From the NCBI RefSeq assembly GCF_051195255.1, contig NZ_JBNJLK010000003.1, forward strand, positions 186,001-250,000: 64,000 bases of DNA. The letters are read 5' to 3'. The notes under the pieces were generated by a model, which was not told where the DNA came from, did not search any database, and was given only the letters and a program-made list of their open reading frames with translations. Both the position numbers and the translations under genes were made by a program. Below are positions 8,184 to 15,444 of the stretch, piece after piece. The stretch's first letter is position 1; each line of letters opens with the position of its first letter. The stretch comes from Falsirhodobacter sp051195255. GTDB taxonomy: Bacteria > Pseudomonadota > Alphaproteobacteria > Rhodobacterales > Rhodobacteraceae.

Positions 8184-8561
8184 TCAGACCAGATGCAGTT
8201 CTGCCGCACCCAGCGCCCGTTCCAGATCCGAAAGATCATAGGGTTTGCGCAGCATGACGTTCGCCGCGTGCCGTTCCGTCACAACCTCGCGCCCGTTGCC
8301 GGTGGCGAAGATGAAGGGAATGCCGCGATCGGCCAGCGCGTCCGCTACGGGAAAGGACAGATGGTCGCGCAGGTTGATGTCCAGAAGGGCGAAGTCGATC
8401 GCTTCGTTCCGGGCCAGTTCCAGTGCGGCGTCCAGCCGCGTGGCGGGTCCCACCACGTCATAGCCCAGATCTCGCAGGTAGTCCCCAATGGTCATCGCCA
8501 TCACGGGTTCGTCCTCCACCACGAGGACGCGCGCCGCCCGGAATGCTGCGGTTGCGTTCAT
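8184..8561 (-). CDS. Single-domain response regulator
   Basis: A 125-aa receiver domain with no output domain. The phosphorylatable aspartate is Asp61 in FALLDINLRD, with the acidic pair in VVEDEP (residues 15-20) and the lysine in RKPYDL near the end. The ATG at 8561 is chosen because GGAG lies 8 nt upstream; a longer reading from 8735 adds an unlikely tail. Such stand-alone receivers often work with HWE/HisKA_2 kinases like the one at 19.4-20.4 kb, but no partner is adjacent. The 246-nt gap to the molybdenum hydroxylase operon holds an inverted repeat GGAAC-N9-GTTCC (8697-8715). Confidence 0.9.
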   Translation of the reverse strand: MNATAAFRAARVLVVEDEPVMAMTIGDYLRDLGYDVVGPATRLDAALELARNEAIDFALLDINLRDHLSFPVADALADRGIPFIFATGNGREVVTERHAANVMLRKPYDLSDLERALGAAELHLV

Positions 8562-8807
8562 GTCCGTCTCCACTCGAAAACACGCGGAAGGGTTTTGCGG
8601 GCCGGTGCCTGCTGGCCCACGATCGCCCTGTGCCGCCTTTGCCCCATCATAGCCCGCTTTTGTGAATTTTTTGGTGCGGACCGTGCGCCAAACGCGGGAA
8701 CGGCGGGCGGGTTCCATAACTATTTTGTCGGACATCCGGCCTGTCGCGGCATCGTGTTCGGACTAGGTTCCCGCCTCAGACAGCAAGCCACTTTCAGGAG
8801 GCCAGCC

Positions 8808-9344
8808 ATGACCATCCACGACATGCCGAAAGGCGGAACCGCCGGGGCGGTGCGCTTTTCGGTGAACGGAAAGACCGTGAACCTGACGCTGGACCATCGC
8901 GTCACGCTTCTGGACGCCCTGCGCGAGCATATCGGGCTGACCGGATCGAAGAAGGGCTGCGACCACGGCCAGTGCGGGGCCTGCACCGTGATGGTGAACG
9001 GGCGGCGCATCAACTCCTGCCTGTCGCTGGCGGTGATGCACGAAGGGGACGAGATCACGACGATCGAGGGGATCGGCACGCCGGACGCGCTGGACCCGAT
9101 GCAGGACGCCTTTATCCGGCACGATGGCTACCAATGCGGCTATTGCACTCCCGGCCAGATCTGTTCCGCCAAGGCCGTGCTGGAGGAGATCCGTCAGGGC
9201 ATTCCCAGCCACGTGACCGAAGATCTGGAACACGTGATCTTCAGCGACGCCGAACTGCGCGAACGGATGAGCGGCAACCTGTGCCGCTGCGGGGCTTATT
9301 CCAACATGCTGAACGCGATCCGCGAAGTGGAGGGCCGGAAATGA
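8808..9344 (+). CDS. Molybdenum hydroxylase [2Fe-2S] subunit (PaoA/YagT-like)
   Basis: Iron-sulfur subunit of a xanthine-oxidase-family aldehyde or xanthine dehydrogenase. The 178-aa protein has both [2Fe-2S] sites: the plant-ferredoxin type (Cys51, 56, 59, 71) and the helical type (Cys110, 113, 159, 161). The ATG at 8808 follows CAGGAGG. Unlike E. coli PaoA, it has no twin-arginine signal, so the complex should be cytoplasmic. It is the first gene of a five-gene run with overlapping or nearly touching ends. Confidence 0.95.
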   Translation: MTIHDMPKGGTAGAVRFSVNGKTVNLTLDHRVTLLDALREHIGLTGSKKGCDHGQCGACTVMVNGRRINSCLSLAVMHEGDEITTIEGIGTPDALDPMQDAFIRHDGYQCGYCTPGQICSAKAVLEEIRQGIPSHVTEDLEHVIFSDAELRERMSGNLCRCGAYSNMLNAIREVEGRK

Positions 9345-10288
9345 GGGCCTTCAGCTACGAACGCGCCACCACGCCCGCCGCCGCCGCCGCCGCCGCTGCG
9401 GTTCCGAACGTGAAGTTCATCGCGGGCGGCACCAACCTTCTGGACCTGATGAAGCTGGAGATCGAGGCCCCGACCCATCTGGTCGACGTGAACGGCCTTG
9501 GGCTGGACAAGGTGGAGGCCACGGACGAAGGCGGGCTGCGGATCGGGGCGCTGGTGCGCAACACCGATCTGGCCGCGGATGCGCAGGTGCGGCGGGATTA
9601 TCCGCTGCTGTCGCGCGCACTCGTGGCAGGGGCCTCGGGGCAGTTGCGCAACAAGGCGACAACGGCCGGCAACCTGCTGCAACGCACGCGCTGCCCGTAT
9701 TTCTATGACACGAACATGCCCTGCAACAAGCGCAACCCCGGTTCGGGCTGTGCCGCGCTGACCGGGGCCAGCCGCCAGCTGGCCGTGATCGGCGGGTCCG
9801 ACGCGTGCATCGCCACACATCCGGGCGACATGGCGGTCGCCATGCGCGCGCTGGACGCGGTGGTGGAAACGGTGGATGCCGAAGGTGCCACCCGCGCGAT
9901 CCCCATGGCCGACTTCCACCGCCTGCCGGGGGATGAGCCCCAGCGCGACACGGTGCTGAAGACGGGCGAGTTCATCACGGCCGTCACGCTGCCTGCCCCG
10001 GTGGGCGGCCGCCAGATCTATCACAAGGTGCGGGACCGCGCGTCCTATGCCTTCGCGCTGGTGTCCGTTGCGGCCATCATCCATCCCGACGGCACGGGCC
10101 GCGTGGCCTTTGGCGGCGTCGCCCACAAGCCGTGGCGGGTGGAGGAGGCGGAGGCCGAGATGCCCAACGGTGCGCGCGCCGTCACCTCCCGCGTCTTTGC
10201 CGGCGCCGCGCCGCGTCCGGACAATGCCTTCAAACTGCCTTTGGCCGAACGGACGCTTGCGCTGGTTCTGGCCGAAGCGAAGGAGTGA
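9341..10288 (+). CDS. Molybdenum hydroxylase FAD subunit (PaoB/YagS-like)
   Basis: FAD-binding electron-transfer subunit of 315 aa. The FAD contact KFIAGGTNLLDLMK lies at residues 25-38, and NKATTAGNLLQ at 104-114. A cysteine-rich loop follows (Cys118, 128, 137 and 156), matching the extra [4Fe-4S] cluster of PaoB-type subunits. Residues 13-20 are eight alanines encoded by a GCC repeat. It overlaps the preceding stop by 4 nt. Confidence 0.94.
   Translation: MRAFSYERATTPAAAAAAAAVPNVKFIAGGTNLLDLMKLEIEAPTHLVDVNGLGLDKVEATDEGGLRIGALVRNTDLAADAQVRRDYPLLSRALVAGASGQLRNKATTAGNLLQRTRCPYFYDTNMPCNKRNPGSGCAALTGASRQLAVIGGSDACIATHPGDMAVAMRALDAVVETVDAEGATRAIPMADFHRLPGDEPQRDTVLKTGEFITAVTLPAPVGGRQIYHKVRDRASYAFALVSVAAIIHPDGTGRVAFGGVAHKPWRVEEAEAEMPNGARAVTSRVFAGAAPRPDNAFKLPLAERTLALVLAEAKE
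9377..9394 (+). repeat. GCC trinucleotide run in the FAD subunit gene
   Basis: Six tandem GCC codons, followed by GCT and GCG, encode the alanine stretch near the N-terminus. Slippage would change the protein by whole residues without breaking the frame. Confidence 0.8.
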
Positions 10289-10292
10289 GACC

Positions 10293-12470
10293 ATGAAATT
10301 CGACCGTCCCGCCGAAGCCAATGTCGCCGACCGTTCCGTGGTTCTGGGCAAGCCCCACAGCCGCGTGGATGGTCCCCTGAAGACCACCGGCACCGCGCCC
10401 TACGCCTATGAACGTCAGGATGTCGCGGAAGGCCAGCTTTACGGATACCCCCTGGGGGCCGCCATCCCGAAGGGCCGCATCCTGTCCATGGAGATCGGGG
10501 CGGCCCGCGCGGCCCCCGGCGTCCGCGCCATCGTCACCACGCTGGAGATGGAGGCGCTGCCCAAGGACAAGCACAACGTCAACCACCTCTTCGGCGGGGC
10601 GGAGATCGTCCATTACCATCAGGCCATCGCCGTCGTCGTGGCCGACACCTTCGAACAGGCCCGCGCTGCGGTGGGCCTGATCGAGGTGGAGTATGAGGCC
10701 GAGAAGGCGACACTGGACCTGTCCGAGGTGACCCCGCCCGAGGCCGAGCCCGAAGCCGACACCGGCGACTTCGACGCCACTTTCGCCGCCGCGCCGGTCA
10801 CGCTGGACGAAACCTACACCACCCCCGCCCACACCCATGCGATGATGGAGCCGCACGCCTCCATCGCGGAATGGACGGACGGGAAGCTGACGGTGTGGAC
10901 CTCCAGCCAGATGATCAAGTGGTGGCGCGACGCGCTGGCCAAGACCCTCAGCGTGGATGTGGAGAATGTGCGCGTTGAAAGCCCCTTTATCGGCGGCGGC
11001 TTCGGCGGAAAGCTGTTCCTGCGGGCGGACGCCGTTCTGGCCGCGCTGGGCGCCAAGGCTGCGGGCCGGCCGGTGAAGGTGGCGCTGCCGCGTCCCTTCA
11101 TGCCCAACAACACGACGCACCGCGCCCAGACCATCCAGCGCATCCGTCTGGCCGCCGGCACCGACGGCCGCCTGATGGCGCTGGGCCATGACAACCTGTC
11201 CAACACCCCTCCGGGCGGCGATGGAGAGGATTCGACGATCCAGAGCCTGTCCTTTTATGGCGCGCCCAGCCTTCTGATCGTCAACCGCGTGGCCGAGATG
11301 GAGATGCCCGAGTCGAACTCCATGCGGGCGCCCGGCGACGCGGCGGGCCAGATGGCGCTGGAGATCGCCATGGACGAGATGGCGGAGCGTCTGGGCATGG
11401 ACCCGGTGGAGTTCCGGATCGTCAACGACACGCAGGTCGTGCCCAGCAACCCGGACCAGAAATTCTCGCGCCGCAACTTCGTGGACTGCCTGCGCCACGG
11501 CGCGAAGGAGTTCGGCTGGACCAACCCCGCGCCCAAGTCGCGCCGGGAAGGCCACTGGCTGATCGGGCAGGGAATGGCGGGGGCCTATCGCGGGTCGCCG
11601 GCCACCACCTCGGGGGCGCGGGTGCGGTTGCAGGCCGATGGCCGCGTGATCGTGGAAACGGACATGACCGACATCGGCACCGGCAGCTACACCATCCTCG
11701 CGCAGACGGCGGCCGAGATGATGGGCCTGCCGATCGAGAAGATGGAGGTGCGTCTGGGCGATTCCCGCTTCCCGGTCTCCTCAGGCTCGGGCGGGCAGTT
11801 CGGGGCGGCAAGTTCGACCGCGGGGCTTTACGCCGCCTGCGTCGCCCTGCGCGCGCAGATCGCCAAACGCCTTCAGGCCGATGCCGACACGCTGGACTTC
11901 CGCGACGGAGAGGTCTGGGACGGGGCGCGCAGCGTGACGCTGGCCAGCCTCGCCTCGGACGGGGAGTTGGTGGCCGAGGACAAGATCGAGTTTGGGAAGT
12001 TCCGCGACAAGGAATACGAACTGGCCACCTTCGCCGCGCATTTCGTGGAAACCGCCGTCAACGCCTATACGGGCGAGGTGCGGTTGCGCCGGATGCTGGC
12101 CGTCTGCGACGCGGGCCGCATCCTGAACCCGATCACCGCCCGCAGTCAGGTGATCGGCGGCATGGTCATGGGCGTCGGCGCCGCGCTGATGGAGCATCTG
12201 GAAGTGGATGCCGAACGCGCCTTCTTTGCCAACCACGATCTGGCCACCTATGAAGTGCCGGTCCATCTGGACATTCCTGAACAGACGGTGATCTTCATGC
12301 AGCAGGACGATCCCTGTTCCACGCCCCTGAAGGCCAAGGGCGTGGGCGAGTTGGGCCTGTGCGGCGTGGCGGCGGCGGTGGCGAACGCCATCTACAACGC
12401 CACGGGCGTGCGGGTGCGGGATTATCCGATCACGCTGGACCGCTATCTCGATCGTTTGCCGGAGGTGTGA
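10293..12470 (+). CDS. Molybdenum hydroxylase large (Moco) subunit (PaoC/YagR-like)
   Basis: The 725-aa catalytic subunit carrying the molybdopterin cofactor. It shows the N-terminal entry KPHSRVDGPLKTTGTAPYAYE, the Moco-contact motif SPFIGGGFGGK, the glycine-rich SSGSGGQFGAAS, and the C-terminal KGVGELGLCG with the expected catalytic glutamate. It starts 4 nt after the FAD subunit stop. The substrate cannot be read from sequence; an aromatic or aliphatic aldehyde is likely by analogy with PaoABC. A dedicated XdhC factor follows at once. Confidence 0.95.
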   Translation: MKFDRPAEANVADRSVVLGKPHSRVDGPLKTTGTAPYAYERQDVAEGQLYGYPLGAAIPKGRILSMEIGAARAAPGVRAIVTTLEMEALPKDKHNVNHLFGGAEIVHYHQAIAVVVADTFEQARAAVGLIEVEYEAEKATLDLSEVTPPEAEPEADTGDFDATFAAAPVTLDETYTTPAHTHAMMEPHASIAEWTDGKLTVWTSSQMIKWWRDALAKTLSVDVENVRVESPFIGGGFGGKLFLRADAVLAALGAKAAGRPVKVALPRPFMPNNTTHRAQTIQRIRLAAGTDGRLMALGHDNLSNTPPGGDGEDSTIQSLSFYGAPSLLIVNRVAEMEMPESNSMRAPGDAAGQMALEIAMDEMAERLGMDPVEFRIVNDTQVVPSNPDQKFSRRNFVDCLRHGAKEFGWTNPAPKSRREGHWLIGQGMAGAYRGSPATTSGARVRLQADGRVIVETDMTDIGTGSYTILAQTAAEMMGLPIEKMEVRLGDSRFPVSSGSGGQFGAASSTAGLYAACVALRAQIAKRLQADADTLDFRDGEVWDGARSVTLASLASDGELVAEDKIEFGKFRDKEYELATFAAHFVETAVNAYTGEVRLRRMLAVCDAGRILNPITARSQVIGGMVMGVGAALMEHLEVDAERAFFANHDLATYEVPVHLDIPEQTVIFMQQDDPCSTPLKAKGVGELGLCGVAAAVANAIYNATGVRVRDYPITLDRYLDRLPEV

Positions 12471-13337
12471 GTGGGAACTGACGCGCGCGTGTCCGCCAAG
12501 GTGTCGGAAGGGGACATGCCCCTTGCGGCCCTGGCGGGTAAGGATCGGGCGCTGGCCGTGATCGTGGGGGTGGAGGGAACGTCCTACCGCCCCCTTGGCG
12601 CGTCCATGGCGGTGGACGGGTCCGGCCACCGCACGGGCAACCTGTCCTCGGGCTGCATCGACGAGGATGTGGCCCTGCACGCGCAGCAGGCATTGCTGGA
12701 CGGGCAGGCGCGGCAGTTGCGCTATGGGGCCGGATCGCCTTTCGCGGATCTGGCGCTTCCCTGCGGCGGGGGGCTGGACATCCTGATCCTTCCGCGCCCG
12801 GAGCAGGGTGCCGTTCAGGCGGCGGCAGCGGAATTGGCGGCCCGCCGCACGGCGGTGCTGGACCTTGGGGCGATCACCCTGCACATCCAGCCCGAATTGC
12901 GCTTTCTGGTCTTCGGCAAGGGGCCCGAGGCCGCGACCTTCGCCGATCTGGCCCGTTTGGCCGGCTTTGGGGTGGAGCTGTTTTCGCCCGAGGCGATGGA
13001 CGTGCCGTCGGGCGTGGCGGCCGTCCCGATGGTCTCGCCCCGCTGGCCCGAGGGGGTGGCGATCGACCCGCGCACGGCCATCACCCTGTTCTTCCACGAC
13101 CACGACTGGGAGCCGCCCTTGCTGGCCGCTGCCTTGTCATCACCGGCGCTTTATATCGGCGCGCAGGGCAGCCATCGGGCGCGTCAGGCGCGGCGGCGCG
13201 CGTTGGAGGAGATCGGGGTGCCGGAGGACGCGATCAACCGGCTGGCCGACCCGTTCGGCCTGATCCCCTCGGCCCGCGACGCGCGGACCTTGGCGGTGGC
13301 GGTGCTGGCGGACGTTCTGGCGCGGGCCAAGGCATGA
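12471..13337 (+). CDS. XdhC-family molybdenum cofactor insertion/sulfuration factor
   Basis: A 288-aa Moco chaperone (XdhC/PaoD-like) that binds sulfurated cofactor and loads it into the large subunit. It has the N-terminal XdhC segment (ALAVIVGVEGTSYRPLGASM and SGCIDEDV) and a C-terminal Rossmann-like domain with YIGAQGSHRARQ. The start is the GTG at 12471, directly after the upstream TGA and 7 nt from GGAGG; no ATG lies near the expected N-terminus. It overlaps the next gene by 4 nt. Confidence 0.92.
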   Translation: MGTDARVSAKVSEGDMPLAALAGKDRALAVIVGVEGTSYRPLGASMAVDGSGHRTGNLSSGCIDEDVALHAQQALLDGQARQLRYGAGSPFADLALPCGGGLDILILPRPEQGAVQAAAAELAARRTAVLDLGAITLHIQPELRFLVFGKGPEAATFADLARLAGFGVELFSPEAMDVPSGVAAVPMVSPRWPEGVAIDPRTAITLFFHDHDWEPPLLAAALSSPALYIGAQGSHRARQARRRALEEIGVPEDAINRLADPFGLIPSARDARTLAVAVLADVLARAKA

Positions 13338-13861
13338 TTGTCGGCGCGCTGCTGGCGGCCGGGGCTTCCCGCCGTTTCGGGGCCGAGGACAAGCTGCTGG
13401 CGCCGCTGCAAGGGCGCCCGCTGGTGGCCCATGCGGCCAAGCGCATGACGCGCGCGGCGCTGGATCATTGCTTTGCCGTTGTCTCGTCGGCCGAGGTCGC
13501 GCAGGCGGTGGGGGTGGACACGGTGATGATCCCGGCGGGCGGGGGGCAGGCCGACAGTCTGGTCGCCGCCGTCCGTCATCTGCCGGACACCACCACACAC
13601 CTTCTGATCCTGCTGGGCGACATGCCTTACTTGGAAGATGAGGATCTGGCGCTGATCCTGTCCGGCGACGGCCCGCGCTGCGCGGTGGCGGACGGTCACG
13701 TGTCCCCTCCGGCGTTGTTCCCCCGCGAATGGTTCCCGCGTCTTCTTACCCTGCGCGGCGATGAAGGGGCGGGCAAGCTGCTGCGCCATCACCCCGAGGC
13801 GCATTGCCCGCTGCCCCCCGCTTCCCTGCGCGACATCGACCGGCCGGACGACCTGCGCTGA
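13334..13861 (+). CDS. MobA/MocA-type molybdopterin nucleotidyltransferase
   Basis: A 175-aa NTP transferase with the signature LLAAGASRRFG near residue 6 and the metal-binding LLGDMPYL. Its position behind XdhC suggests it makes the molybdopterin cytosine dinucleotide needed by xanthine-oxidase-family enzymes (MocA role) rather than MGD. That choice is inferred from context. It is slightly short for the family but complete. It is the last gene of the operon, converging with moaA 3 nt away. Confidence 0.87.
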   Translation: MIVGALLAAGASRRFGAEDKLLAPLQGRPLVAHAAKRMTRAALDHCFAVVSSAEVAQAVGVDTVMIPAGGGQADSLVAAVRHLPDTTTHLLILLGDMPYLEDEDLALILSGDGPRCAVADGHVSPPALFPREWFPRLLTLRGDEGAGKLLRHHPEAHCPLPPASLRDIDRPDDLR

Positions 13862-13864
13862 AGC

Positions 13865-14851
13865 TCAGCCGCCCGTATGGCTCATGTGGCGGGGCATCTG
13901 GCCGGTGTTCTGGCGGGAATAGTCGAAATCGTGGCCTTTGGGCTTGTGCAGGATCGCGGCGCGGATCGCATCTTCCAGATCGGCGCCTTCCCGCAGCGGC
14001 GCGCGCAGGTCGGCCCGGTCTTCCTGGCCCAAGCACATGTACAACTCTCCGGTGCAGGTCAGGCGCACGCGGTTGCAGCTTTCGCAGAAATTGTGGGTCA
14101 GGGGCGTGATGAAGCCGATCTTCTGCCCCGTTTCGGACACCTGCACGTAACGGGCGGGGCCACCGGTGCGTTCGGTCAGCGGGATCAGGCTGAACCGTTC
14201 GCCAAGGCGGCGGCGCAGGTCGGTCAGGGGCCAGTACTGGTCCAGCCGGTCGCCGGTTTCCCCCATCGGCATCACCTCGATGAAGGTCAGGTCGTGGCCT
14301 TCGCCCGCGCACCAGTCCAGCAGGCGGAACAGCTCATCCTCGTTGAAGCCTTTCAGGGCGACGGTGTTGATCTTCACCCGCAGCCCGGCGGCCTTGGCGG
14401 CGGCGATCCCCTCCAGCACCTGCGACAGGCGACCCCAGCGGGTGATGTGGGCGAACTTCGCATCATCCAGCGTGTCGAGCGAGACGTTGATCCGCCGCAC
14501 CCCGCAGGCCGCAAGATCGGCCGCGTATTTCGCCAGCTGCGATCCGTTGGTGGTCAGCGTCAGCTCCTCCAGCGCGCCGCTGTCCAGATGGCGCGACATC
14601 GCGCGGAAGAAGTCCATGATGTTGCGGCGGACCAGCGGTTCTCCCCCGGTCACCCGCAGCTTGCGCACGCCCAGGCCGACGAAGGTGGAACACAGGCGGT
14701 CCAGTTCTTCCAGCGTCAGAAGCTCGGACTTCGGCAGAAAGGTCATCTGTTCCGACATGCAGTACAGGCAACGGAAATCGCAACGATCCGTCACCGAGAT
14801 GCGCAGGTAGGAGATGGCTCGCTGGAACGGATCGATCAGGGGGGCTGTCAT
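13865..14851 (-). CDS. moaA: GTP 3',8-cyclase MoaA
   Basis: Radical-SAM enzyme for the first step of molybdopterin synthesis. The 328-aa protein has the SAM cluster CDFRCLYC (Cys24, 28, 31), a C-terminal cluster region with CESCNRVRLTC, and the C-terminal Gly-Gly. It starts at the ATG at 14851; no strong ribosome site is visible. It lies head-to-tail against the molybdenum hydroxylase operon, so cofactor synthesis and user enzyme sit together. Confidence 0.96.
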   Translation of the reverse strand: MTAPLIDPFQRAISYLRISVTDRCDFRCLYCMSEQMTFLPKSELLTLEELDRLCSTFVGLGVRKLRVTGGEPLVRRNIMDFFRAMSRHLDSGALEELTLTTNGSQLAKYAADLAACGVRRINVSLDTLDDAKFAHITRWGRLSQVLEGIAAAKAAGLRVKINTVALKGFNEDELFRLLDWCAGEGHDLTFIEVMPMGETGDRLDQYWPLTDLRRRLGERFSLIPLTERTGGPARYVQVSETGQKIGFITPLTHNFCESCNRVRLTCTGELYMCLGQEDRADLRAPLREGADLEDAIRAAILHKPKGHDFDYSRQNTGQMPRHMSHTGG

Positions 14852-14926
14852 GCGGGGAAGGTAGGGCGACGCGCCCTCACGCTCAAGTGCGATTGACGCG
14901 GAAGTGTGCCGGTCTAACATTGCCTC

Positions 14927-15364
14927 ATGCGCCCCATCCTGCTTCTTGCCCCGCTCCTGATCCTCGCCTCCTGTTCGCAGGTGTCGAACCCGTTCCGACG
15001 CGACGCGCCGCCGGCCCCGGCCGCCCCTGCAGCGGCCATCGGCCAAAGCGCCGCCAAGCCCGCGGAAAGCTTCGACTTGACGTCGGAGGCGGAGCGTCAG
15101 CGCGCCATGGCCACCACCCCCGATCCGGGCGCGGAGCCGTTGGGCGAGGCGGTCGTGACGCTGGGCAACGCGGCCGAGCCGGGGTTCTGGCTTCGGTCTT
15201 CCCTGGTCAAGAGCCTGCGCAAGGGGCGGGTGGAGGTGAACGGCCAATCCGTCGCCGTGGACCTGCTGCCGGGGGCGGGGTCGGCGCAGCTGTCGCTGGC
15301 CGCCTATCGCGCCTTGGAACTGCCCTTGACCGCACTTCCGCAGGTGAGCGTTTACGGCAACTGA
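14927..15364 (+). CDS. Small lipoprotein of unknown function
   Basis: A 145-aa predicted lipoprotein with the lipobox LILASC (Cys16), an Ala/Pro-rich linker, and a C-terminal globular part containing LGNAAEPGFWLRSSLV and GAGSAQLSLAAYRALELPL. Similar Rhodobacteraceae proteins are sometimes mislabelled D-galactarate dehydratase; nothing here supports an enzyme. It sits between moaA (divergent) and uvrA, whose LexA box begins 2 nt after its stop. Confidence 0.8.
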   Translation: MRPILLLAPLLILASCSQVSNPFRRDAPPAPAAPAAAIGQSAAKPAESFDLTSEAERQRAMATTPDPGAEPLGEAVVTLGNAAEPGFWLRSSLVKSLRKGRVEVNGQSVAVDLLPGAGSAQLSLAAYRALELPLTALPQVSVYGN

Positions 15365-15365
15365 C

Positions 15366-15380
15366 GTTCACCAATCGTTC
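15366..15380 (+). promoter_or_regulatory. LexA box (GTTC-N7-GTTC) upstream of uvrA
   Basis: The sequence GTTCACCAATCGTTC matches exactly the direct-repeat SOS box GTTC-N7-GTTC known from Rhodobacter and other alphaproteobacteria. It lies 65 nt before the uvrA start, where LexA would cover the promoter. Confidence 0.85.
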
Positions 15381-15444
15381 ACGTTTGCGCTTGGCATAGC
15401 CGGTGTCAGTGCCTATCTAGACGCCGACCGATCCGGGGAATGGC

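Noticed and set aside
8697..8715. GGAAC-N9-GTTCC upstream of the molybdenum hydroxylase operon as an SOS or operator site
   Set aside because: It does not fit the GTTC-N7-GTTC or GAAC-N7-GTTC spacing, and only one copy is seen; it may be chance in GC-rich DNA.
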